Assembly: GCA_045587385.1 (NCBI GenBank)
Contig: JAZNCE010000095.1
Coordinates: 1-61,134, forward strand
DNA: 61,134 bases
Source: SVQP01 sp045587385
Lineage (GTDB): Bacteria > Bacillota > Clostridia > Oscillospirales > CAG-272
Reading direction: 5' to 3'
In this document: positions 44,195 through 52,352 of the stretch, piece by piece
Layout: every line of letters begins with the position of its first letter
How positions within the stretch are numbered: position 1 is the first letter of the stretch
Translations under genes and position numbers: made by a program
Notes under the pieces: generated by a model
Databases searched by the model: none
Seen by the model: only the letters and a program-made list of their open reading frames with translations
What the model was told of the DNA's origin: nothing

Positions 44195-45634
44195 TTATTG
44201 ATCCTGATCAGCGTATAAGTCGTGATAGTAAATATTGTTTTCCTCGGTCACAACAGGTCTGTACGCATACATAAACGGTGCATCCCCGTAGCTGATGGGT
44301 TCTTTGGTGGGCTGCTTTTTGTTCATGATGCGCAAGTCCGAGCCGTGATCGTAGCGCAGCGCGCTGCCGTCCTTGCAATCGGATGCCAGCATAAAGGTAT
44401 GCTGCGGCCCACCGTCGGCATGCGGGCGCACGAAAATGATATCCCCCGCCTGCAGATCCTCCATATTCGTGATCTTTTCAAAGCCCATCTCCTCGCACCA
44501 TGCGGGCAGATTGGACACCACCTTGCCCTGCACCAAGGGCTGATCGGTAAAGCCTGCGCGGTACAAGATCCAGTCCACAAGTCGGTCGCAGCTGGTGCGC
44601 TGCGGGCGGTGGTTAATACCCGGATTGGTGCAGGAATCCCCGTATTTGAAGTCGTTTTCTCTTGCGTAATTGACAATGTAATAGCCCTCGCGCAGCAGAT
44701 TGGTCTGCAAGAGCGAATAGGGCGTATACACGATCTCGCCCCTTTCGTTTGCCACGCGGTAGCCGTACTTCATGTATTTATCGCACGCTTCCTTTGCCTC
44801 TTCCGGCGTTGCGTATACCTCACCCTTGACGTTATCCTTGGGCAGGTGCAATCTGTCCTCGTACAGACAAACGTAATACCCTGCCGCAACCTCGGGTACG
44901 GGTGGGATCTCCCCTCTGTCCTCGGCTATATACGCCTCTGCCTCTGCGCGGTCAGCGCAGAATGCGATCTGCCCGATCAGAATGGAATCGCCCTTTTGCA
45001 CGAAGTTGGAGTAATCCAAGCGGAAACCGTCGTTAAAGCGCACGCACCAGTCCTCGGTGTCCTCTGTAGCTTCAAAGATCACGTACTGCCAGACACGATC
45101 ACCGAAAAACTCGCTGTCGCCACCGTAAAGCTCTGTCACAGAATACTTTCCTTTGGCTGTATGACGCTCGTTGGTAGCGTAATACATCTCAAATGCGCCG
45201 CCCCATTCGGCTTGCAGCTTGAATACGATCACCCTTTTCTCCTCGGGGGTAAAGGGCACGTAATTGCCGCTTTGCTCGTTGACGGGATATCCCGCCGTTT
45301 TGTACATACTGTCAACGTCCCAGCAAATACCGGGGTCGCGCGATTCACTCTTGGCATAGGTTTCCAGACCGCGCTCGGTCTGCTTGATAGTAGTTGCCGT
45401 GCCGCGCGTAAACGCTGCCTTGAACACCGCCGCATCCAGCGACGCAAGATGAATGCGGTCCGGATACGGAATCAGATACGGCAAGGGGTCGGGGCAGGGC
45501 TTTTCGGTCGTCATTACCATGCTCTGCCCGGTGGAAACCTCCGTATCAGAATTCTCGTCCGCCTCCCTGCAAGCCGCAATTCCGGCACTCAGGCACAGCA
45601 GCGCAAGGATATAACACAATATACGCTTTGGCAT
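44195..45634 (-). CDS. Lipoprotein with C-terminal NlpC/P60- or CHAP-like domain
   Basis: The start chosen is ATG 45634 after AAAGGAAG; 479 residues. It is a lipoprotein: MPKRILCYILALLCLSAGIA then lipobox Ala-Ala-Cys22. The middle (about 45-300) is not recognised, apart from a Trp/Asp-rich beta-type region and a SPOR-like stretch (YYVCLYEDRLHLPKDNVKGE with EAKEACDKYM). Residues about 335-460 resemble cysteine peptidase domains: the Cys in RTSCDRLVDWILYRAGF could be the nucleophile, the DLQAGDIIFV box is typical of NlpC/P60 and CHAP folds, and the His in GPQHTFML the base. A cell-wall or amide-cleaving function is plausible but untested. First gene of the operon. Confidence 0.6.
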   Translation of the reverse strand: MPKRILCYILALLCLSAGIAACREADENSDTEVSTGQSMVMTTEKPCPDPLPYLIPYPDRIHLASLDAAVFKAAFTRGTATTIKQTERGLETYAKSESRDPGICWDVDSMYKTAGYPVNEQSGNYVPFTPEEKRVIVFKLQAEWGGAFEMYYATNERHTAKGKYSVTELYGGDSEFFGDRVWQYVIFEATEDTEDWCVRFNDGFRLDYSNFVQKGDSILIGQIAFCADRAEAEAYIAEDRGEIPPVPEVAAGYYVCLYEDRLHLPKDNVKGEVYATPEEAKEACDKYMKYGYRVANERGEIVYTPYSLLQTNLLREGYYIVNYARENDFKYGDSCTNPGINHRPQRTSCDRLVDWILYRAGFTDQPLVQGKVVSNLPAWCEEMGFEKITNMEDLQAGDIIFVRPHADGGPQHTFMLASDCKDGSALRYDHGSDLRIMNKKQPTKEPISYGDAPFMYAYRPVVTEENNIYYHDLYADQDQ

Positions 45635-45686
45635 ATCCGCACTTCCTTTCACATCACATATACTGACAGTCAGCTTTATTATTTTC

Positions 45687-45716
45687 ATTGTATCACGACC
45701 TCAGCGTTTTTGTCAA
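45687..45716 (-). promoter_or_regulatory. Promoter of the lipoprotein operon
   Basis: Minus strand TTGACA (45711-45716), 18-bp spacer, TACAAT (45687-45692). Confidence 0.75.
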
Positions 45717-45775
45717 GTGTGCATAACTTATATGTGTATTTTAGTCTGTCTTTTGTGTCTTTTTGTCCACTTCTC

Positions 45776-45804
45776 TTGACAAAGTACGCGCACCGCCTTA
45801 TAAT
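45776..45804 (+). promoter_or_regulatory. Promoter of the GH36 gene
   Basis: TTGACA (45776-45781), 17-bp spacer, TATAAT (45799-45804): perfect consensus, divergent from the lipoprotein operon promoter 60 bp away. Confidence 0.88.
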
Positions 45805-45850
45805 GAAACCGTAATATTTCATCGCTGTCGCAGCAGAAAGGACGCAATAT

Positions 45851-47752
45851 ATGAGCATCGTTCCACGCTTTTCATTCAAATACAGAGGCAAGCCCTTTGA
45901 CCTTTCCATGGCAAAAGTCATTCCCACCGATTACGGCTATCTTTACGAGCTTACGGACGGTCTTTGCGTTGAGCTGCACGTCAAGGAGTACCCCGCGTAT
46001 AACGCTATCCAATGGCTGCTGTGGTTTGAAAACAAGGGCGAACACGATTCGGGGCTGATCAGCGATATTCTCGACTGCGACGCGACCTGGTGCTTTGCCG
46101 AAGTTCCCGGGCAAACGCCGCCCCTTACCATGTACGATACCGACGGCTGCGCGGGATACGAAGCATACCTGCGCTCCGATCGCATTGCCGAGGAATGCAA
46201 GGTGCACCCCACCAACATGTCGCTCGGTACCTCCCGCTCCTTCCACCCCATGGGCGGCAGATCCTCCAGCGGACAGATGCCCTTCTTTGAGTTTTACACC
46301 CAAAACCGCGGTCTGCACGCCATCATCGGCTGGTCGGGACAGTGGCGCGCCTCCTTTGCGCACGCGCAGGGAGAAACGCTGGAGATCAAGTCGGGCTTGG
46401 AATACACCGCGTTCAAGCTGCACCCCGGTGAGAGGATCCGCACCTCCTCTATTCTGCTCATGGAATTTTTCGGCTCGCGCGTGCAGGGCAGCAATCAGCT
46501 GCGCCGCCTGATCAAGCACGAGCTCTGCCCATTCGATGCGGAGCAGTTCCCCTTCGCGCTGGAGGGCATGGGACTGACGACCGAGCGGCATTTGTACCAT
46601 CTGAACAAGTACAAAGAGCACGGCGTAAAAGCAAACTACTATTGGATCGACGCAGGCTGGTACGGCAAGGGCGGCACACCCGGTGCCGCAGATTGGTACA
46701 AGCAGGTGGGCAACTGGCAGGTGCGCCCCGACGAGCACCCCGACGGGCTGCACGACGTGGTGGACACCGTTCACGCATCGGGCATGAAGTTCCTGCTCTG
46801 GATGGAGCCCGAGCGCGCCTACCCCGGCACCGATCTTGCCCTGGCGCATCCCGATTGGCTGTACCCGTTGGACGGCTTTTACCTGCTTTTGCGCCTTGAC
46901 AAGGATGAGGTGCGCGAATATCTGTTTGACGTCATCTGCTCCTTTATCGACGAATTGGACATCAAGTGCTTCCGCCAGGACTTCAATATGGAGCCGCTCC
47001 AATCCTGGCGCATTACCGACGAGATGGATCGCGGCGGCATCAATGAGATCAAATATATCATGAACCTCTACCGCCTGTGGGACGACCTGCGCGCAAAATA
47101 CCCCGATCTCGTCATCGACAACTGCGCCTCGGGCGGCAGACGCATTGACGCCGAGTCGCTGCAAAGAGCCATTCCCATCTGGCGTACCGACGCCTTTTGC
47201 GAAGCCAATCTCGACCCCGACGCCATTCAGACGCAGATGTTTGGCTACAACCGCTTAGTACCCTGCTCGGGCGGTGTGTGCAAGCGCATGGGTGACACCT
47301 ACGCGACCAGAAGCTCCTACGCCCCCGCTTACGTGGGCAGCTGGTGGTGGACGGACAGACCCGACCGCCCCGAGCCAGACGCACAAAAGCTTGCCTGGAT
47401 GGCGAAAATGTGCGACGAATACCGCTCCCTGCGTCATTTCTTCTCCTGCGACTTCTATCCGCTGGAGAATTGCGGCTGGTCGTACGAGCACGGCGGCTGG
47501 GCAGCCTACCGCTACGATAGACCCGAAGAGGGCGACGGCATGATCATGGCGTTCCGCCGCGCGGGCTCAAACTGCACTACCTCCTGCTACGTCTTGGAAG
47601 GCTTGCATACGAACGCAACCTATACCGTAACCGACATCGACACGGGCGAAACCACCGAATGGGACGGCAAAACCTTGACCGAGCAAGGCCTGACCGTGAC
47701 CATCCCCGAACGGTATATGAGTAAGATTTTGCTTTATAAGATCAAAGCATAA
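45851..47752 (+). CDS. GH36-type alpha-galactosidase-like enzyme, cytoplasmic
   Basis: A 633-residue protein without signal peptide, built like GH36: an N-terminal beta-supersandwich (about 1-225), a TIM barrel (about 240-560) and a C-terminal beta domain. Substrate motifs: YYWIDAGWYGKGG (263-275), the nucleophile Asp377 in KCFRQDFNMEP, NCASGGRRID (424-433) and the acid/base Asp447 in WRTDAFCE. The Gln-Asp-Phe-Asn nucleophile loop differs from the classical KWDxN, so activity toward alpha-galactosides rather than another alpha-sugar is not certain. It has its own promoter and terminator. Confidence 0.85.
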   Translation: MSIVPRFSFKYRGKPFDLSMAKVIPTDYGYLYELTDGLCVELHVKEYPAYNAIQWLLWFENKGEHDSGLISDILDCDATWCFAEVPGQTPPLTMYDTDGCAGYEAYLRSDRIAEECKVHPTNMSLGTSRSFHPMGGRSSSGQMPFFEFYTQNRGLHAIIGWSGQWRASFAHAQGETLEIKSGLEYTAFKLHPGERIRTSSILLMEFFGSRVQGSNQLRRLIKHELCPFDAEQFPFALEGMGLTTERHLYHLNKYKEHGVKANYYWIDAGWYGKGGTPGAADWYKQVGNWQVRPDEHPDGLHDVVDTVHASGMKFLLWMEPERAYPGTDLALAHPDWLYPLDGFYLLLRLDKDEVREYLFDVICSFIDELDIKCFRQDFNMEPLQSWRITDEMDRGGINEIKYIMNLYRLWDDLRAKYPDLVIDNCASGGRRIDAESLQRAIPIWRTDAFCEANLDPDAIQTQMFGYNRLVPCSGGVCKRMGDTYATRSSYAPAYVGSWWWTDRPDRPEPDAQKLAWMAKMCDEYRSLRHFFSCDFYPLENCGWSYEHGGWAAYRYDRPEEGDGMIMAFRRAGSNCTTSCYVLEGLHTNATYTVTDIDTGETTEWDGKTLTEQGLTVTIPERYMSKILLYKIKA

Positions 47753-47784
47753 AAGGGCTGCAAAATCAGCAAAAAACAGATATA

Positions 47785-47828
47785 AAGCAAGGACTGTATC
47801 ACTTGGATGCAGTCCTTGCTTGTTTGTT
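47785..47828 (+). terminator. Terminator of the GH36 gene
   Basis: Stem AAGCAAGGACTG (47785-47796) with CAGTCCTTGCTT (47810-47821), 13-base loop, then GTTTGTTTT. Confidence 0.82.
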
Positions 47829-47995
47829 TTATGAATAGTTTGTGGGGTTATTTTTTATATTTTTATTACCCAAATGCAAAAAAGTGTGCAAGGTTTTCCA
47901 AAAATGCCGTCTATAAGTATGATTCATTCAAATACATTTTGCAATGTAAGCGATTGATGTTTATGTGAGAATTAGGGAAAATATGTGGGAATGTG

Positions 47996-48001
47996 TATAA
48001 T
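47996..48001 (+). promoter_or_regulatory. Possible -10 box for the small exported protein
   Basis: TATAAT preceded by TG one base upstream (extended -10 style), with no good -35. It implies a leader of about 115 nt in an otherwise gene-free AT-rich stretch (47830-48121). Confidence 0.4.
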
Positions 48002-48069
48002 TTGTAAACAATGAACCGGATTTGTAACAAAACGCAGCTTTCAGTCATTGTATGGTGTCAGCTCTCACA

Positions 48070-48771
48070 GAATCTTCCGCAACCGCAAACACAAAAAACA
48101 ATAAAGAAAAGGAGAACAAAAATGAAAGCTGCAAAAAAACTCGTTCTTTGTACCCTTGCCATGGTCGTGCTTGTTTCCTTCTGCTGCGTCAACACCCATG
48201 CTTACATTTTGGGTGGCGATACTATTGAAGACGCAAACGGCAACGATCTCTTTAACATCACCCTGAGAAACGATAACAATCAGAATTTACGTTACACGCT
48301 TTACGCAGAGCTGGAAAGATCCAGTGGCGCTGCATATGGTGTCGGTATCTGCTTTGCGTCAATTTACGGAAAGAACCCACTGACCAATATAGCCGATGAG
48401 TATCAAGGTGACGACGTACTCAGATTCTATCTGGATACCAATACTGTACACGAAACCGACGCAGCGTACTTTTACGGATATCAGACTGATTCCTGCGAAC
48501 ACAGCATCAGCATGACCAAGAGAGCGAATTTCGTGCCTACACACGGCAAAGCAACTGCAATCATTGGGTATGCTGATGAAAATGGCGCTTATGCGATCGT
48601 GCTGCAGGAGGAGGCGTATCCCGGTGCCAGAGCAAGAAAGTATTTCACCGAAATAAGATATGACACTGTAGAATTTGCTTGGGTAACCAGTGACGACGGA
48701 TTTATTCAGATGTCCAATTAACATTTGAGCATCGGTGAGAGCAGATAAATAAATGCGGTTGCGGAAGATTC
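48070..48771. repeat. 18-bp perfect inverted repeats flanking one gene
   Basis: GAATCTTCCGCAACCGCA at 48070-48087 and its exact reverse complement at 48754-48771 bracket the small exported-protein gene. A shorter related piece (TGCGGAAGATT) occurs again near 55407 before the fourth array lipoprotein. Confidence 0.65.
48122..48721 (+). CDS. Small exported protein of unknown function
   Basis: The start chosen is ATG 48122 after AAAGGAGAAC; 199 residues. A cleavable signal peptide (KKLVLCTLAMVVLVSFCCV, cleavage near THA|YIL) precedes about 172 residues that are probably all beta, rich in Tyr, Asn and Asp, with no recognised domain. There is no lipobox in the right place and no anchor, so it is probably released or held by partners. 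Codon use is AT-rich like the array that follows. It lies between an 18-bp inverted repeat pair and directly upstream of the lipoprotein array. Confidence 0.72.
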   Translation: MKAAKKLVLCTLAMVVLVSFCCVNTHAYILGGDTIEDANGNDLFNITLRNDNNQNLRYTLYAELERSSGAAYGVGICFASIYGKNPLTNIADEYQGDDVLRFYLDTNTVHETDAAYFYGYQTDSCEHSISMTKRANFVPTHGKATAIIGYADENGAYAIVLQEEAYPGARARKYFTEIRYDTVEFAWVTSDDGFIQMSN

Positions 48772-48788
48772 ACTTTTATTTTTACTAT
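48759..48788 (+). promoter_or_regulatory. Possible promoter of the first array lipoprotein
   Basis: TTGCGG (48759-48764), 18-bp spacer, TACTAT (48783-48788). The -35 box lies inside the right-hand 18-bp inverted repeat. Confidence 0.4.
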
Positions 48789-48802
48789 AGAAAGGATATC
48801 GT

Positions 48803-49945
48803 ATGAAACGTAAAATATTGATCATATTACTTGCGCTGGTTGCCGTTTTGTCCTGCTCCTGTGGGCAACAGGAGCAGCGACCGGAGCTGCCTACGTATGA
48901 AAGGATCACCGAGAGTCAATTGGAGTACGGTGAGATTGAGACCGGCACGGTTGCAGGCGACTATATATACCGTTCTATTGGCACCGGATTTTTGGTAAAA
49001 TATCATATCCCCACGGGAACTGCTGCCACGGTCTGTCAGGATCCGTACTGTGAGCATGGTCAAAGGAGCTGTCCTTTTTGGGTCAGCCCATGGAATTTAG
49101 CATCTATTGGAAATATATTGTATTATGCAGTAAAACAAGAAGATCGGTGGCATTTGCGCTCCTATGATGGGGATAGCATGCAGGTAAAGGAAATCCGAAC
49201 CTCCAACGGAGTATTGGGCGGGTTGTTTTCGTACAATTATTATTTGTATTTTACAGAAACCTATTATACCGAAAACGAAGGGCAGACTAAATCCACCATA
49301 TACAGATGGGATACGCAAACAGATGCGTTTGATGTCATTGATTGCGGTCATCCGTATGCCAAAATATACAAAATCGAAGCAGGGAGAATTGTCTGGGAAA
49401 AGGGAGATAAATATTTCTCTACAGATTTAAGCGGAGAAGATGAGCGCGACTATTCCCCAATATTGCAGCGTGAATGGGGAAAATATATGTTCAGATGGGA
49501 GGTTGTTTGGACAGCGTCTGACTACTATTACAGTGAGATATATAGAAAGGATCTCGAAACGAACGAAGAAATTTTGATTGCTGAGAACATCGAAGAGTTT
49601 TATATGTATGGTGATAAAATTTTGTATCTTTATAGATCGGATTCGCCGAGATTGGTAACTACGGAAGCAGGAACGATAGTTAAAGATTACTACGGAGGCG
49701 ATGTCTACATCATGAACTTTGATGGTTCAAACAAGCATCTTTTGTGTCATGTGGATGATTTTTATTATTTTTATACATCTTATGAAAGGAATAACGAATA
49801 CGTGTGCGGTGACTGGGTGGGCATGCATTCCCAAAATTCCTATCTGAAAGAAAATGGCTCGTCGATGCTTGATCTGACCGACATGCTATTCGTCAACGTG
49901 GTGACGGAGGAGTATAAGCTGATCAAATTTAATCCTTACGAATGA
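48803..49945 (+). CDS. CxDPxCxH lipoprotein, array member 1
   Basis: A 380-residue lipoprotein: MKRKILIILLALVAVLSC with lipobox ending at about Cys18. The body is a probable beta-propeller of the DUF5050/LRP-like type, with blades ending in motifs such as YMYGDKILYL and VYIMNFDGSNKHLLCHVDDF. Near residue 75 is the signature TVCQDPYCEH...SCPF (C-x4-C-x-H-x5-C), shared by all five members, which could bind metal or form disulfides. The first 60 codons and the 195-225 region are almost identical in DNA to members 2/5 and 4. Function unknown; its context with an ABC transporter suggests sensing or binding. Confidence 0.8.
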   Translation: MKRKILIILLALVAVLSCSCGQQEQRPELPTYERITESQLEYGEIETGTVAGDYIYRSIGTGFLVKYHIPTGTAATVCQDPYCEHGQRSCPFWVSPWNLASIGNILYYAVKQEDRWHLRSYDGDSMQVKEIRTSNGVLGGLFSYNYYLYFTETYYTENEGQTKSTIYRWDTQTDAFDVIDCGHPYAKIYKIEAGRIVWEKGDKYFSTDLSGEDERDYSPILQREWGKYMFRWEVVWTASDYYYSEIYRKDLETNEEILIAENIEEFYMYGDKILYLYRSDSPRLVTTEAGTIVKDYYGGDVYIMNFDGSNKHLLCHVDDFYYFYTSYERNNEYVCGDWVGMHSQNSYLKENGSSMLDLTDMLFVNVVTEEYKLIKFNPYE

Positions 49946-50007
49946 TACGGAATGATCAGGCGCCGACCTCCGCTACAACGATTTAATCGCAACAGAAAGG
50001 ATATCGT

Positions 50008-51153
50008 ATGAAACGCAAAATATTGATCATATTACTTGCGCTGATTGCCGTTTTGTCCTGCTCCTGTGGGCAACAGGAGCAGCGACCGGAGTTGCCTACG
50101 TATGAAAGGATCACCGAGAGTCAATTGGAGTACGGCGAGATCGAGACAGGCACGGTTGCGGGGGATTACATATATCGCTCTATGGAGGTAGGCGGTATGA
50201 CGCTTTTGCTGAAGTACCATATTCCCACGGGAACAGTGTCCCCGGTGTGCCAGGATCCGTTTTGTACGCATGAAAGGTATGCATCCTCTTGTCAGTTCAC
50301 CGTAAGAACGTTTCGAATTGCATCTATTGGGAATATTTTGTATTATGTGATCGAAATTGATGGTCAACACCATCTGCGTGCATACGACGGAGACGCTATG
50401 ACAATAGACGAAGTCCGCATTTCCGACGGAGTTTTAACCCGTCTTTTCAGATACAATTATTATCTTTATTTTACCGAAATACTTCCCACGAAAAATGAAG
50501 GCGAAACCAAAACCACGGTTTACAGAGTTGATACGCGAAGCGGTGCACTTGAAGTCATTGACTGTGGACGTCCGTATGCCGAGATCGAGCTGATTGAGGT
50601 TGGCAGGATCGTTTGGGCGGAAGGAGAAAAGTACTTTTCTACTGATCTGGACGGCGATGATGCCCGTGTATACGAGCAAGACTACTGCCGTGAATGGGGG
50701 AAATACAAGCTGCGTTGGGAGTGGGGGGGAAAAGCATATGAGAAGATATACTGTAAGGATCTCACTGTCGGAGAAGAGGTGCTGATTGCAGAGGACGTAG
50801 CGGATTTCTACGTTTACGGTGACAAGATGGTTTACTTTAAGTTTGCCCCTGTGAGAATAGTGATGGATGACAGCGGTGTGGAGGTCAAAGATTACTACGG
50901 CGGCAACGTGTATATTGTAAACCTGGATGGCTCGGATAATCGCCTTTTGTGTCACGTGGAGGATTTCGTTTTTCTTTGCGGATCATCGGACAGAAACAAC
51001 GAGTTTATTTGCGGTGACTGGATCGGCTTTATCTCGGAGAGCTATCACGTGTCATCCGGAAATACTCCGGAGCTTTTAGTAACCAATATGTTATTGGTTA
51101 ATGTGATCTCCGGAGAATACAGATTGATCAAATACAATCCTTACGAAATGTGA
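50008..51153 (+). CDS. CxDPxCxH lipoprotein, array member 2
   Basis: A 381-residue paralogue of member 1 with the same lipobox and propeller layout (YVYGDKMVYF, VYIVNLDGSDNRLLCHVEDF). The signature is PVCQDPFCTHERYASSCQF, with the longest C-terminal spacing of the set. The ribosome binding site and the 60-bp intergenic stretch before it are nearly identical to those before member 5, so duplication included non-coding DNA. It has a distinct middle third (residues 150-260) relative to members 1 and 4. No terminator is seen before member 3, 29 bp downstream. Confidence 0.8.
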   Translation: MKRKILIILLALIAVLSCSCGQQEQRPELPTYERITESQLEYGEIETGTVAGDYIYRSMEVGGMTLLLKYHIPTGTVSPVCQDPFCTHERYASSCQFTVRTFRIASIGNILYYVIEIDGQHHLRAYDGDAMTIDEVRISDGVLTRLFRYNYYLYFTEILPTKNEGETKTTVYRVDTRSGALEVIDCGRPYAEIELIEVGRIVWAEGEKYFSTDLDGDDARVYEQDYCREWGKYKLRWEWGGKAYEKIYCKDLTVGEEVLIAEDVADFYVYGDKMVYFKFAPVRIVMDDSGVEVKDYYGGNVYIVNLDGSDNRLLCHVEDFVFLCGSSDRNNEFICGDWIGFISESYHVSSGNTPELLVTNMLLVNVISGEYRLIKYNPYEM

Positions 51154-51182
51154 AATTCTGATTTGAAAGAAGGGGAGCTTTT

Positions 51183-52352
51183 ATGAAACGCAGATTTTTC
51201 ATCATGATCCTTGCCTTGCTGGCGCTTTTCGCGTGCTCCTGCGAACAAAAGCAGCAGCGACCGGAAAGACCGACGTATGAAAAAATTACGTCAAGTAAGC
51301 TCACCGGTGGCGAGGTGGAAACGGGAACCATCCCCGGAGATTACATTTACCGAGCAATCAAAGTCGGCAACAAGGGGCTCTTATTAAAATACCATATCCC
51401 CACGGGCACTGCAACCACAGTCTGCCAAGATCCTTTTTGCGATCACGATGCCGTCACCTGCCCGTTTTCTATCGGTCCGTCCCAAATGTCAGCCATCGGA
51501 AACATGCTGTATTATGTAGTCAGAAGCGAAGACGACGATCAGATGCACCTGCGCTCCTATAACGGTGATGATATGAAAATTGAAGAGCTTCGCGCCTCTG
51601 ATGGTGTGATCGGCAATCTGTTTGCGTACAATTATTACCTGTACTTTTTTGAAAAGCTGCCTACCAACGTACAAGAGGAATTCAAGACGACGGTTTACCG
51701 TCTGGACACGCAAAGCGGCGCGCTTGACATCATCGACTGCGGCCATCCCTCTGCCAAGATTTATTCGGTGGAGGACAACATGATCATCTGGAAGGAAGGT
51801 AACAAGTATTTGTCAACCGACCTGGACGGAGATGACACGGGCGTGTATACTTTTAATTACGGCAGACAGTGGGGCGGCTACAGGTACAGGTGGGAGGTCG
51901 ACGAAAACGAGGATATCACGATCTTTACCCAGACGATATATCGCAAAGACCCTGCCACCAAGGAGGAAATTGTGGTTGCGGAGCATATAGGCCCCAGCTA
52001 TTTCTACGGTGACAAGATCCTTTATTTCATGTATGAAGAAAACCCGAGAGTCTGGGCTGTGATGGACGGCTTGAACTATATCGATCGCTTTGGCGGCAAC
52101 GTGTACATCATGAATATGGACGGCTCGGACAATCGCCTGTTGTGCCACGTGGACGATTGCGTGATTGGTATGACTTCGACAAGCAGAAACAATGAATATA
52201 ATTGCGGAGACTGGGTTGGTATTGATGTGGAGAATATTTATCTCAGACCTAATGGTCCCGAGCTGACTGAGGAATATACATCCACCGATATGCTGATCGT
52301 CAACGTGGTCACAGGTGAATATAAACACATCAAATACAATCCTTATGAATGA
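51183..52352 (+). CDS. CxDPxCxH lipoprotein, array member 3, coupled to ABC permease
   Basis: A 389-residue paralogue, the most diverged and GC-richer member. Lipobox near ALFACSC, signature TVCQDPFCDHDAVTCPF, and propeller motifs YFYGDKILYF and VYIMNMDGSDNRLLCHVDDC. Its stop overlaps the permease start (ATGA at 52349-52352), so it is translated together with the transporter and is the best candidate for an accessory or substrate-binding subunit. GGGGAG lies before the ATG. Confidence 0.82.
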   Translation: MKRRFFIMILALLALFACSCEQKQQRPERPTYEKITSSKLTGGEVETGTIPGDYIYRAIKVGNKGLLLKYHIPTGTATTVCQDPFCDHDAVTCPFSIGPSQMSAIGNMLYYVVRSEDDDQMHLRSYNGDDMKIEELRASDGVIGNLFAYNYYLYFFEKLPTNVQEEFKTTVYRLDTQSGALDIIDCGHPSAKIYSVEDNMIIWKEGNKYLSTDLDGDDTGVYTFNYGRQWGGYRYRWEVDENEDITIFTQTIYRKDPATKEEIVVAEHIGPSYFYGDKILYFMYEENPRVWAVMDGLNYIDRFGGNVYIMNMDGSDNRLLCHVDDCVIGMTSTSRNNEYNCGDWVGIDVENIYLRPNGPELTEEYTSTDMLIVNVVTGEYKHIKYNPYE

